This document shows, in pieces, positions 11,028 to 22,068 of a stretch of 64,000 nt of DNA. The DNA is from Sabellastarte sp. h YS-2021 (lineage: Eukaryota > Annelida > Polychaeta > Sabellida > Sabellidae): contig OZ024929.1 in assembly GCA_964017235.1 (NCBI GenBank), positions 60,297,603 through 60,361,602 on the forward strand, read 5' to 3'. How positions within the stretch are numbered: the first letter of the stretch is position 1; each line of letters begins with the position of its first letter. The position numbers were made by a program, and so were the translations under genes. Below the pieces are notes generated by a model, which was given only the letters and a program-made list of their open reading frames with translations, made no database searches and was not told the DNA's origin.

Positions 11028-11165
11028 TTTTATTATGCTACAATAGCTTACCATGTGGGACTTAATGCTGTTCTCGGGTGGCCACACCATGGCCAACGTC
11101 TTAGAAAAAAAGACATTTCTTGTTGGCCCTACTTTCTCGTTGGCCACGCGAATTAGCAATGCTTT
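11028..11165 (+). repeat. Left ITR, DIRS copy 1
   Basis: Begins TTTTATTATGCTACAATAGC, then CTTACCATGTGGGACTTAAT, GCTGTTCTCGGGTGGCCACA, and CTACTTTCTCGTTGGCC. Its reverse complement recurs at 17422-17619, where an extra ~50 bases show that the left copy has an internal deletion. Confidence 0.9.
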
Positions 11166-11286
11166 ATTTTAGAAGGAAAGTTCTTTTATGTTTACAAGGA
11201 TATACTTGTCGTTGGATATGGAAACTACATCAGTTTCTTTATTTTATTGCATAGAATTATAATTCGATGTCTTTTCATAATTCAGA

Positions 11287-11758
11287 TACCGTAAATGACC
11301 TATTTAGCGCACAGTGCGCTAAGGAAAGTCTATTTTTATTGAATTTTTGGTGAGAAAAAATTCCCCTTTTAGCGCACCCATTCTGAAACACTTTCCGGGA
11401 TGAAGTATAGGTCAGTCCGGTAAGAATAACGGTGTTTCGACATTTAGAATCTACCGAAAGAACCCACTTCCTGTAAATATGGCGGTAGATGAAAACAAAC
11501 TCGAAATCCATGGCAAAAATGTCAATTTATTAAGTAAAAATACGTAAATTATATAAAAAATATGTGGATATTAAAGAAAATTGAGACAGGTGAGATTTAA
11601 GCTGAATAATCGGTCATTATTACCCTTTTGTAACCAACCGCGATTGTACACTGTCACTGTCTAATCGTCTACCCACTAGAAGTTGTCCAGTATATTGCTT
11701 TGAAAAGAGATAGGGTGCGGTTACAAGGGCAGATGCGCTAAATAGGTCATTTACGGTA
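11287..11758. mobile_element. MITE, 468 bp, TA target duplication
   Basis: CCGTAAATGACCTATTTAGC starts at 11289 and its reverse complement ends at 11756 (GCTAAATAGGTCATTTACGG). The inverted repeats run for about 23 bases (to GCA/TGC) and both outer sides are TA. No coding capacity. TA duplication would suit Tc1/mariner-type mobilisation, but the superfamily cannot be fixed from this alone. It sits in the leader of DIRS copy 1, so it is the younger insertion. Confidence 0.8.
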
Positions 11759-14012
11759 AGTATCTTTACCATTTTTTACAACTGAAGTCCACTTCCGGGT
11801 TCACGTTGTAAAGAAACAGCGACTCGTTTATGTGGTTTCTAATACAGGATATATATATATATGCCTGTCAGTAAAATAAATAAAATAAAATATTTAACCC
11901 CTATCTGCTTCATTATTGGACCATTTTTAGGGTTTAAAAGTATATAAATATAACACAAATGAGTCCTTGTCGAGTGAAATCATCGGAAACAACTTCCGTT
12001 TTTTTGTCGAGACACCATTTCTTGCAATATGCACGTCTTGTGTAGGTAGTTTGTATACAGGAATATATGCCTGTTGAAATCAAATAAAATAAATTTTGCA
12101 AGGGTTTATCCCCGTTCTTCTACTCTATTGGTCCATTTTAAGGGTTAAAATATGATATAAAGCATGAAACTAACTTGGGGAATCCTCGGGGAAACCCCTG
12201 TGATGACGTCACGTCTAGACAACATGTCCTGAGAGACGCGTGTTTCTTACAGTACGTTTATCAATAAAATTAAATAAAATTAATAAATAAATGAAATAAA
12301 ATATTTTATCCCCTTCTTTCCTGTATTATTGTCCGTTTAAAATGTTAATACTTAAATAAAGAGGAATAGAATCCTTCCTCAAATCGTCTAGACTATACGT
12401 GTTTCTTCAAACTAAGGTAACCTTGGTTTGCCATTATTGTAATCATATTTTAATTCATCCAGTTTCATAATATAAAAAATATTGTACTTGCCTTTTAGAT
12501 TCTATGTTATTTAATCAAATTCTGTGTAATTACTGCTTTCCTTATCTCACAACTAGCCCTACCTGCAGTGAGGCGGGCGGGGCAGGTGACCTTGTGTCAC
12601 TGTTGATTTACATACGTAAATCCAGTTGTGTAGTTCTTTCAAAGAAGGAAGGGCAAAGCTTACATGGAAGCTTACTTTTAAGGAAAGCTTACATAGAAAT
12701 TATAATATCCAACTTCTTTCTCCAGGGTGGATCAGATCCCTGCTTGAATTTGAAGCCAGATCAGATCTTAGTTCATCCGAGGTTTTTAATGCACCCGAGA
12801 ATCAGATGCAGTATTCCCAACTACACTTCACCTGAGCATGATTTGATACTCGGATTTTCATTGCATCTCTCGGTTCATCTAATCTGAAATCCAATGCTCG
12901 GTTGATTGTATATAGATCTGATCCTCGGATGATCGGATCATCTAATCTGATGTTCGGATGATGATTCCAGATCAGAACACTGAACAATCCAAACACAAAA
13001 ACAAAAAACTTGGGACTAATAGTTCACCAGCCTGGCAGTAAATATCACTTATTGGAGGCTTTGGTCCAAGTCCAAGTCCTCAAGCCCAAGAGGGCTTCTA
13101 AACAAGGTCCTTCATTCAGTTCTGACTCTGTATTTTTAGGGAAGTAGGTTGCCTGACTTCCCCCTAACCATTTTTGAGGACATTGAAACTTAGGCAGTTT
13201 TTTTAACCTCCCTGCCCCCAGGGAATTTATGCCTAGATCCCCCACAGTCTGGACTCTGAATGATTTACTAGGCCAACAGGAACTTGGGCTGTTAATTTCC
13301 CTTAAATGGAACAACCTTGTTTTGAACACAAATTACAATTTTTCAAATCTGTATCTCCCTAGGGGCCTCCTTGGGTAAGCCCCCCCCCCCCCCCCCCCCC
13401 CCCCCTCCCCCTTGTGGTCAGCAAGAGTTGAGCTTCAGGATGCTCTTCACTAGGTTCTTCTGAATACAACCTGGTTATGGATATCTGTTAAGACAGTAGC
13501 AAGGCTACTACCAGACAGGTCAAACTCAATTTCATGGTGCATATAAGTAGTCAGAAGGGTATGGTGAATTCAGGTGAGATACTGGATCTTTATATCTTAA
13601 AGTTCCCCATTCACAACTACTTTAGGAGGGACAGGAGTCCCTCATCAAGGCACCTGTAATAACACTTAGGGTTTAGGCCCAATTAATCTCCCTTTCCAAT
13701 TCCCCACATCTAGAGGCTCCTACAGGAACCACCCCAATGGGGGTCATTCCATCCCAAGCAGTATCCATCATTTTCCCCAGGTAGGGGGAAATCGAGTAGC
13801 CGAGGCTCCAAGGTCTTTTCGACCCACACTGCATGAAAACCCTTCCCCCCCAATGACTCCTCCAGCCTCCCTCAGTCCACCAGTAGGAAGTCGCCTCCGT
13901 TCTTTCATATAAGACTGGCAAACAAATCCTGTCTTTCTTTTCAAATCCAAGTCCAGTCAGACTCCTGATCCAGTCAGAATACAAGGCCCTTCAAAGACCA
14001 AGTTCTGGCCAC
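11759..14012 (+). other. Eroded leader/gag region of DIRS copy 1
   Basis: The place where gag should be. No convincing gag protein is readable, although short frames exist. 12100-12420 is AT-rich with AAATAAAATA runs. 12720-12985 is dense in GATCAGAT and CTCGGATGATCGG motifs. 13381-13408 is a run of 25 or more C. From about 13040 to 13990 there are Pro/Lys-rich fragments in several frames that may be broken gag or RT N-terminus, but I cannot prove it. Confidence 0.4.
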
Positions 14013-15861
14013 TTGTATCCAGTCTCTTCTGTCAAAGAACGCAATAGAAAGGGTGGAAAATGTAAAATCTCTCAGGTTTTACAGTCGCCTGTTCCTAGTA
14101 CCAAGCCTCACCAAAGGTGGAGGCCAGTCATAGACCTAACCAGGCTCAACACTTTTCTACATGTAGAAAAGTTCAAAATGGAAACCCCAGAGTCCATCAG
14201 GACCCCCCCTGATTCCAGGGGAATAGGTATCGTCGATAGATTTGTCGGACGCTTACCTACACATCCCCACCCATCCAAACTCAAGGAAATACCTAAGGTT
14301 TTGCTACAAGTCTCAGGTGTTCCAGTTCACCTCCCTCCCATTCGGACTAGCCACAGCCCCCCCAGGTCTTTACAATGATTGTAAAGGAAGTGAAACTAAT
14401 GGCCCTCTCCAGGGGACTCAGACTTCACCAATACCTGGACGACTGGCTGATCAGGTCCCAGTCTCAGGAGGAAGCCCAAGTGAACACTCAGGCAGTAGTA
14501 GACCTAACTCAGTCCTTGGGGTGGATAATAAATCAGGAAAAATCAGAACTGAAACCTACTCAGGTGTTTTTCGTTGTGGACTACGAATACCATCTAGATT
14601 CAACCCTTGTAAAACCCACTCAGAGAGATGGCTCAAACTTCAGGATTTGATCCTACGACTCAAGTCAAAACGTGTTTTGACTGCAAGATGTTTGATGTCG
14701 CTAATTGGGTTGCTAGCCTCAACGGAGAAAATGTTCCCGGAGGGACTCCTTCACATGAGGCCCTTTCAGTTTCATCTCAAGGAGCACTGGAGATATCCTC
14801 AATCGCTGAACAACCTCCTTCCTTGGACAGAATCCATTGCAGCCCACCTAGATTGGTGGCAAAATCCCTCAAACGTGATGAAAGGTGCAGACCTTCATCC
14901 CAAGGACCACAGTATCCAACTCTTTACCGACGCCTCAAACGAAGGTTGGGGCGCTCACTTAGATCAAAATTCTACAAAGGGTCTGTGGTCAGATCGGGAA
15001 AAAAGGCTACACATAAATGTCCTAGAATTGAAGGCGGTCTCCCTGGCCCTTCGAGACTTCAAGGACCAGTGCCAGAACCAAATAGTGCTAGTTGCGACAG
15101 ACAACTCAACAGTGGTAGCCTACATCAACAAACAAGGAGGAACTCACTCAACAGAGATGTGTGCTCTCCTGTGGAAGATCATGACCTGGTGCCATCACTA
15201 CCACATAACATTGAAAGCCAGGCACATTCCAGGGTGCCTGAATGTGATGGCCGACCTACTGTCCAGGACCAACCAAATGCAGTCAACAGAATGGTCTCTG
15301 CATCCGCGGGTATTCAAACAGACCTACCAGAAGTGGTTCACACCTCATGTAGACTTATTTGCCACTCACCTGAACCACAAACTTCCACTGTATGTATCTC
15401 CTGTCCCAGACCCAAAGGCTTGGGACATAGATGCTCTAAACATAAACTGGACGAACCTCACGGCCTATGCTTACCCTCCTATGGCTCTCCTTCACAAGAT
15501 GATCCAAAAGATCAAGCAATGCCATTGCCTGATCATCGTAATAGCCCCAGGCTGGCCAGGGATGCCCTGGTTTTGGGACCTAGTGCAGCTCTCAACAGAG
15601 ATCCCACTACAACTCCCAGTGTCAACGACCCTACTCAAACAGTCACACAAGTATGTGTTCCACAACAACCCACAACAGCTGAACCTCCACGCGTGGTGTC
15701 TAGGAGCGGACAACTCCAAGAACAAGGCTTCTCTGTGGAGGTGGCAGAGAGAATTGCTGCTCCTCAGCGGTCATCAACAAGGACCATCTACAAGTCAAAG
15801 TGGGCCCTATTTGAAAAATGGTGCAGAGAAAATTCGGTGGATTTCTCCACTCCATCTGTGA
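14013..15861 (+). pseudogene. DIRS RT-RNase H-methyltransferase-like polyprotein, frameshifted (copy 1)
   Basis: The RT fingers (QRWRPVIDLTRLNTFL, KFKMETPESI) are in one frame from 14013. FTSLPFGLATAP follows in a second frame after about 14245. The catalytic YLDD (14432-14443) is in a third frame, 14375-14650. From about 14640 the second frame resumes with the thumb (LMSLIGLLASTEK) and a complete RNase H set: FTDASNEGWGAH, LELKAV, ATDNSTVVAYINK and ADLLSR. Next comes a DLFATHLNHKLP...AYAYPP...IVIAPGWPGMPWFW block that I take for the Dam-methylase-like part known in DIRS elements. Four frame switches make it non-functional. This is the most divergent of the window's RT copies. Confidence 0.85.
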
Positions 15862-16800
15862 AACAAATCTCAGATTTTTTCATGTACCTGTACCAAGACC
15901 TAAACAGGCGCCCCTCGACCATTGATGGTTACAGGACTGCAGTCATTGACACTTTGGGCCCAACGGCCCACCATATTGCACATAATGCAGACCTTCATAG
16001 GTTACTCTCCAGTTTTCACAGGGATCGTCCAAAAAGTTCCAGAAACCTACCTAAGTGGAACCTTTCTGTTGTTCTCAATGAGATCACAAAAGCACCCTTT
16101 GAGCCTATGAAAGACACAGACCTCAAACATCTTACCCTCAAAACTGCTTTCTTGCTAGCTTTGGCCTCCAGCAAACACCGCAGTGAAATCCATGCCTGGG
16201 TCGCAAACAAAGTATTTAATCTAGGCCAATGGGAAAAGGTCGCCTTGTTCCCTTCTTCTGATTTCATAGCCAAAAACCACCTAGCAAGAAAAGGTTCTCA
16301 AAGTGTGTCTTCGGTGACTATTCCTGCTTTGACTACCATTGTAGATAGACAATTTAAAGAAGACAGGACCCTGTGTCCGGTGCGGGCCCTGAGGTACTAT
16401 CTGGACCGAACCAAAGACCTGAGAGGGTCTCGTTCCCTCCTTTTCATCTCCTTCAAGAAAGGACATACCTCAGACATCAGACCCGCTACTCTCTCTTCCT
16501 GGTTGAAACAAACCATCCTACTTTGTTATAAACAAGCAGACCAACAAGCCTTGGACGTGTTCCAAGTTAAAGCGCATGACATCCGGGCCTTCGCGGCCTC
16601 TAAGGCCTTTTACGGTGGGGTATCGGTGAACCAAATCATGCAAGCGTGTCACTTTTACAAATTTTTACCTAAAAGACCTTTCTTGGTCAGACACCGACAA
16701 CCATATGTATCTGGGACCCGTAGTGGTGGCACAAGTCCTAGATCCTTCCCCTCAGACCAGTTGTCCTCGGAAAGAAAAAAAAAGGGGGGGGGGGGCACAT
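15620..16800 (+). pseudogene. DIRS tyrosine recombinase, inactivated by small deletion (copy 1)
   Basis: One frame (open from 14628 to 16841) carries the whole recombinase: core-binding part (STRTIYKSKWALFEKWC, DGYRTAVIDTLG), the catalytic arginine in HRSEIHAW (codon 16179-16181), CPVRALRYYLDRT, and HDIRAFAAS (His 16575-16577, Arg 16584-16586). After QACH at ~16650 the expected WKxHN segment is missing and the frame changes. TFTNFYLKD with the catalytic Tyr (16666-16668) is read one frame over, followed by LGPVVVAQ. In the sister copies this is the integrase-like enzyme that circularises or inserts the element. The same frame is open for 1 kb upstream, overlapping RNase H. Confidence 0.85.
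16786..16796 (+). repeat. Poly-G tract after YR (copy 1)
   Basis: A run of about 11-12 G after an A-run, in the same relative place as in the other DIRS copies, between the end of YR and the ICR. Bases 16850-17270 downstream are 3' untranslated, with nothing else recognised. Confidence 0.8.
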
Positions 16801-17273
16801 CCGCTACAACCAAGTCTTCAGGAGTCTCTCCCAGGATCTAGGTATTCTTTTACCTTCAAGATGTTACGGGTAAGGTCTTTTTTGTTTTTTAGTTTATCAA
16901 GTAATTTGTGTAAAGGACTTATTAAGTTGTCATTAATCTCATATTCAGGTGGCAAAAATTTATGAGAATTCCAACCATTGGGCTGGTCTGTCACTCGTGA
17001 AGGGCCCCTAGGGACCCCTTAGACCTCTAAGTGAGCACTGCTGCACTTCCGTCCTACAATCAAAACATCTAGACAGTTTTTAGCACTGTCTCTCATTCTT
17101 CTTAGGTTTTTGGCTCTTCACAGGCCCGGTCTTCGGGATTGGGGCACTGTGAATGGGACTCAGAATGGTATTTCTAACACTATTTCTATATATATTACTT
17201 CAAATCTTAGAAAAAAAAAATGACATACCTTCCAGTCTCAGCTGCAATCCCGCCACCGGGCGGTTGAATTTAG

Positions 17274-17374
17274 CATTAAGTCCCACATGGTAAGCTATTG
17301 TAGCGTAATAAAATCGAAAATTTTAATTACTAAATGTAGCTTTTATAAGCTACAAGCTTACCATGTGGGACTTA
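17274..17374 (+). repeat. Internal complementary region (ICR), DIRS copy 1
   Basis: AAGTCCCACATGGTAAGCTA, TTGTAGCGTAATAAAATCGA, AAATTTTAATTACTAAATG, TAGCTTTTATAAGCTACAAG, CTTACCATGTGGGACTTAA. The reverse complement is the right terminus (…TAATTAAAATTTTC) fused to the left terminus (TTTTATTACGCTACAATAGC). It serves as the template that restores complete ends in the DIRS replication model. Confidence 0.9.
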
Positions 17375-17421
17375 AGAGTCCCACCCTGCCTCCCCGCTGA
17401 TTACAGCTGAGGGGTAGATTT

Positions 17422-17619
17422 AGAAAATTTCAACGAGAAAGTAGGGCGATTGGTCAGAAGTTATCACGTGACGACAACTATCGGTAGATGCTACGGCTAA
17501 CAAGAAATGTCTTTTTTTCTAAGGCGTTGGCCGTGGTGTGGCCACCCGAGAACAGCATTAAGTCCCACATGGTAAGCTTGTAGCTTATAAAAGCTACATT
17601 TAAGTAATTAAAATTTTCA
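17422..17619 (-). repeat. Right ITR, DIRS copy 1
   Basis: Reverse complement of the left ITR at 11028. It contains TCTAAGGCGTTGGCC, GGTGTGGCCACCCGAGAACA, GCATTAAGTCCCACATGGTA, and ends TAGCTTATAAAAGCTACATT plus an AT tail. Copy 2 starts directly after it. Confidence 0.9.
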
Positions 17620-17620
17620 A

Positions 17621-17825
17621 TTTTATTGCGTCAATACATCCTATCCAATGGACAATAGCTTATCCGGTCGGCGCGGACCGGCCTGCCAAACGTCAGAAAA
17701 AGACGTCCTGTGTTTCCACCGGCTAGGCCGGCCCAGTACTGTGCACTCGCCAGATGACGTGTCGTACTTCCTTCCTGTCTAGACAGCGTGACGTCATAGC
17801 ATCTTTTTCGTTTGGCGCTTGTGCT
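17621..17825 (+). repeat. Left ITR, DIRS copy 2
   Basis: TTTTATTGCGTCAATACATC, CTATCCAATGGACAATAGCT, CCAAACGTCAGAAAAAGACG, CTTCCTTCCTGTCTAGACAG, CGTGACGTCATAGCATCTTT. Its reverse complement is at 27033-27243. The CRE-like TGACGTCA (about 17790) recurs in all family-2 ITRs and may be a promoter element (inference). Confidence 0.9.
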
Positions 17826-18109
17826 GTACACACGTACTTTGGAGAGGATTTTTAATTATCTCCCGCCGGGCTTTAGCCCGGGAGGGAGATTATGGAATGA
17901 TGTCTGTGCATGCGTGCGTGCGTGTGTGCGTGCCTGCGTGCGTTAGTTAGTCACGCAGATTTCTCCAAAACTACTACTGCTACAGATTTTTTTGTAAATT
18001 AATTGTCCCAATGAATTTTCATGCCCTTGAAAATTTTTTTGGTTTTATTGACTAAAGCCTAAAGATAAGTGAGTAATAGCAATCTTAGCTACTTTGAGTA
18101 ACGGGCTCA

Positions 18110-20100
18110 TAACTCAAAAACTATTGCAGTAACAACTTTTTCTTCAAATATGTTGTTCAGCTACTTTGTCCTTAGCTATAAGGTGGTACATAGTTTGGGG
18201 TCCCATTGCATGCCATAAGTGAGTAATAGCTATTTTCTCATTTGTAGCTAAATAACAGAAGAAGTAAATGTCAAATATCTTCAAAAGTATTAAAGTTGGG
18301 GAAATCTTTTCAAATATGTTGTCCATCTTCTTTTTGGTAAGCTATCACATACTAAAGTTTCAGACCTGTTGCACCTTGGATAGCTGAGTAATAGCTACTT
18401 TGAAATTCTGACTGGTGAGTAAAGCCATTGTAACTCCAAAACTATTGCACTTAGAGTATTTTCCTAAAATATGTTGTTCAGCTACATTGTCCTTAGCTAT
18501 AAGATGGTACAGAGTTTGGGGCTCTATTGCATGCCATAAGTGAGTAATAGCTATTTTCTCATTTGTAGCTAAATAACAGAAGAAGTAAATGTCAAATATC
18601 TTCAAAAGTATTAAAGTTGGGGAAATCTTTTCAAATATGTTGTCCATCTTCTTTTTGGTAAGCTATCACATACTAAAGTTTCAGACCTGTTGCACCTTGG
18701 ATAGCTGAGTAATAGCTACTTTGAAATTCTGACTGGTGAGTAAAGCCATTGTAACTCCAAAACTATTGCACTTAGAGTATTTTCCTAAAATATGTTGTTC
18801 AGCTACATTGTCCTTAGCTATAAGATGGTACAGAGTTTGGGGCTCTATTGCATGCCATAAGTGAGTAATAGCTATTTTCTCATTTGTAGCTAAATAACAG
18901 AAGAAGTAAATGTCAAATATCTTCAAAAGGATTAAAGTTGGGGAAATATTTTCAAATATGTTGTCCATCTACTTTTTGGTAAGCTATGACATAGTAAAGT
19001 TTCAGACCTGTTGCACCTTAGATAGCTGAGTAATAGCTACTTTGAAATTCTGACTGTTGAGTAAAGCCATTGTAACTCCAAAACTATTGCGCTTAGATTG
19101 TTTTCCTAAAATGTGTTGTTCAGCTACTTTGTTCTTAGCTATAAGATGGTACATAGTTTGGGGTTCTATTGCTTGCCATAAGTGAGTAATAGCTATTTCC
19201 TCATTTGTAGCTAAATAACAGAAGAAGTAAATGTCAAATATCTTCAAAAGTATTAAAGTTAGGGAAATCTTTTCAAATATGTTGTCCATCTACTTTTTGG
19301 TAAGCTATAACATATTAAGTATTAAAGTTACAGAATTCTTTTCAAACATGTCATTCATCTACTTTTTTGTAAGCTATCACATAGTAAAGTTTCAGACCTG
19401 TTGCACATTGCATAGCTAAGTAATAGCTACTTTGAAATTGTGACTGTTGAGTAAATCCATTGTAACTCCAAAGCTATTGCAGTTACAGCTTTTCTTCAAA
19501 TATGTTGTTCAGCTACTTTGTCCTTAGCTATAAGCTGGCATGTAGTTTGGGGTCCTATTGCATGCCATAAGTGAGTAATAGCTATTTTCTTATTAGTAGC
19601 AAAATAATGACATAAGTAAATGTCGAATATCTTCAGAAGTATTAAAGTTACGGAATTCTTTTCAAATATGTCATTCATCTACTTTTTTGTAAGCTATCAC
19701 ATAGTAAAGTTTCAGACCTGTTGCACATTGCATAGCTAAATAATAGCTACTTTGAAATTATGACTGTTGAGTAAATCCATTGTAACTCCAAAACTATTGC
19801 AGTTACAGCTTTTTCTTCAAATATGTTGTTCAGCTACTTTAACTATAAGATGGTATATATTTTGGGGTTGTATTGCATGCCATAAGTGAGTAATAGCTAG
19901 TTTGTTATTTGTAGCAAAATAACAACATAAGTAAATGTCAAATATCTTCAAAAGTATTAAAGTTAGGGAAATATTTTCAAATATGTTATTCATCTAGTTT
20001 TTGATAACCTATCATATAGTAAAGTTTCAGACCTGTTGCACATTGGATAGCCGAGTAATACCTACTTTGAAATTGTGACTGTAGGGTAAATGCATATAGT
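18110..20100 (+). repeat. Satellite array, 321-bp dimers of ~160-bp monomers
   Basis: Three near-identical 321-bp units (starts near 18360, 18681, 19002) flanked by more diverged ones. Each unit is two related halves sharing GAGTAATAGCTA, TTGTAACTCCAAAACTATTGC-like and ATATGTTGTTCAGCTAC blocks. The near identity of the middle units indicates recent amplification. The repeated 95-residue frames on the - strand come from the repeat, not from genes. Confidence 0.9.
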
Positions 20101-20199
20101 TTGGGGTTCTATTGCATGCCATAAGTGAGTAATAGCTATTTTCTTATTTGTGGCAAAATAATGACATAATTTTTCTCAAATAACTGCTTCATCTACTTT

Positions 20200-21810
20200 T
20201 GGGAGAGCTTTCACATGGTGAAGTTTCAGACCCGTAGCTAATTATTCACCTACTCAAAATGAGTAAATGATAATTATCTCTAAGAGTATTGCGGATATCC
20301 AATTTTTATCAAATAACTCATTCATCTACTTTTGGGAGAGCTTTCACATGGTGAAGTTCCAGACCCGTAGCTAATTACTCACCTACTCAAAATGAGTAAA
20401 TGTGAATTATCCCTAAAAGTATTGGGGATATCCAATTTTTCTTAAATAACTCATTCACCTACTTTTGGAAGAGCTTTCACTTGGTGAAGTTTCAGACCCG
20501 TAGCTAATTATTCACCTACTCAAAATGAGTAAATGCTAATTATCTCTAAAAGTATTGTGGATATCCAATTTTTATCAAATTACTCGTTCATCTACTTTTG
20601 GGAGAGCTTTCACATGGTGAAGTTCCAGACCCGTAGCTAATTACTCACCTACTCAAAATGAGTAAATGTGAATTATCCGTAAAAGTATTACAGATATCCA
20701 ATTTTTCTCAAATAACTCATTCAGCTACTTTTGGGAGAGCTTTTACTTGGTGAGGTTTCAGACCCGTAGCTAATTATTCACCTACTCAAAATGAGTAAAT
20801 GTGAATTATCTCTAAAAGTATTGCGGATATCCAATTTTCATCAAATAACTCATTCATCTACTTTTGGGAGGGCTTTCACATGGTGAAGTTCCAGACCCGT
20901 AGCTAATTACTCACCTACTGAAAATGAGTAAATGTGAATTATTTCTAAAAGTATTGCAGATAGCCAATTTTTATCAAATAACTCATTCACCTACTTTTGG
21001 GAGAGCTTTCACTTGGTGAATTTTCAGAGCCGTAGCTAATTATTCACCTCCTCAAAATGAGTAAATGCTAATTATCTCTAAAAGTATTGTGGATATCCAA
21101 TTTTTATCAAATTACTCGTTCATCTACTTTTGGGAGAGCTTTCACATGGTGAAGTTCCAGACCCATAGCTAATTACTCACCTAATCAAAATGAGTAAATG
21201 TGAATTATCTGTAAAAGTATTGCAGATATCCAATTTTTCTCAAATAACTCATTCACCTACTTTTGGGAGAGCTTTTACTTGGTGAAGTTTCAGACCCGTA
21301 GCTAATAATTCACCTACTCAAAATGAGTAAATGTGAATTAGCTCTAAAAGTATTGCGGATATCCAATTTTTATCAAATAACTCATTCATCTACTTTTGGG
21401 AGGGCTTTCACATGGTGAAGTTCCAGACCCGTAGCTAATTACTCACCTACTGAAAATGAGTAAATGTGAATTATCTCTAAAAGTATTGCAGATAGCCAAT
21501 TTTTCTCAAATAACTCATTCACCAACTTTTGGGAGAGCTTTCACTTGGTGAAGTTTCACACCCGTAGTTAATTATTCACCTACTCAAAATGAGTAAATGC
21601 AAATTATCTCTACAAGTATTGCAGATAGCCAGTATTTATGAAATAACTCATTCACATACATTTTGGAGAGCTTTCAATTAGTGAATTTTCAGATCCGTAG
21701 CTAATTACTCACCTACTCAAAATGAGTAACTGCCTATTATCACTAAAAGTATTGCGGATAGCCAATATTTCTCAAATAACTCATTCACCTACTTTTTGGA
21801 GAGCTTTCAC
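20200..21810 (+). repeat. Satellite array, ~134-bp monomer, about twelve copies
   Basis: Monomers contain AGACCCGTAGCTAATTACTC, ACCTACTCAAAATGAGTAAA, AAAGTATTGCGGATATCCAA and CTACTTTTGGGAGAGCTTTC. CCCGTAGCTAAT falls near 20227, 20356, 20496, 20626, 20761, 20895, 21294, 21428 and so on. Alternate copies resemble each other (CACATGG versus CACTTGG), hinting at a dimeric period. Confidence 0.9.
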
Positions 21811-22068
21811 ATGCTAAATTTTTTTAATGAATTTTTAAAATAATTTTTAATGCATTAAAATTCATAAAATCATGCAATAAATCAATTATAACTTGAAAAG
21901 TATTACATTTGGAGCACCTTGTTAAAATATGTTATCTTTAGTACATCTAATTTATATGGCGGGAGATAAATGCATGCGTCAGAATGCTTGTTTTAAATTT
22001 ATATTGCCAGAACTTTGTTTTTTATATAATATGATCTTCTACGGATTCTTAAAGACTCTTAGCTTACT

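Larger units (their letters stand above)
11028..17619 (+). mobile_element. DIRS-type retrotransposon copy 1 (family 1)
   Basis: A 6.6 kb element framed by inverted terminal repeats, with an internal complementary region at 17274-17374 that equals the joined ends. That organisation is diagnostic of DIRS retrotransposons, which integrate as circles through a tyrosine recombinase. Order: left ITR, a MITE insertion, eroded leader/gag, RT-RNase H, methyltransferase-like part, YR, poly-G, ICR, right ITR. RT changes frame three times and YR has a small lethal deletion. Its right end abuts copy 2 with no bases between. No target duplication is visible, as expected for DIRS. Confidence 0.9.
17856..21970. 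mobile_element. Nested satellite-bearing hairpin-ended element
   Basis: Inserted in the leader of DIRS copy 2. The left end is TTATCTCCCGCC followed by a hairpin (CCCGCCGGGC-TTTA-GCCCGGGAGGG, 17861-17887) and a GCGTGCGTGCGTGTGTGC microsatellite at 17908-17942. The right end is GGCGGGAGATAA at 21958-21969, the inverted repeat of the left end. The interior is two satellite arrays and no genes. Short inverted ends, terminal hairpin, microsatellite and ~160-bp tandem core match the description of non-autonomous Helentron/'pearl' elements in bivalves. The family assignment is by layout only. Confidence 0.75.

Noticed and set aside
13673..13984. 103-residue - strand frame in DIRS copy 1
   Set aside because: Antisense to the element's gag/RT region; no recognisable protein.
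18144..19678. Series of near-identical 60-95 residue reading frames on the - strand
   Set aside because: They recur with the 321-bp satellite period and have no independent support; they are by-products of the repeat.
18360..21800. Regular repeats considered as a CRISPR-like array
   Set aside because: Eukaryotic context, repeats of 130-320 bases without unique spacers; they are satellites in a transposon.
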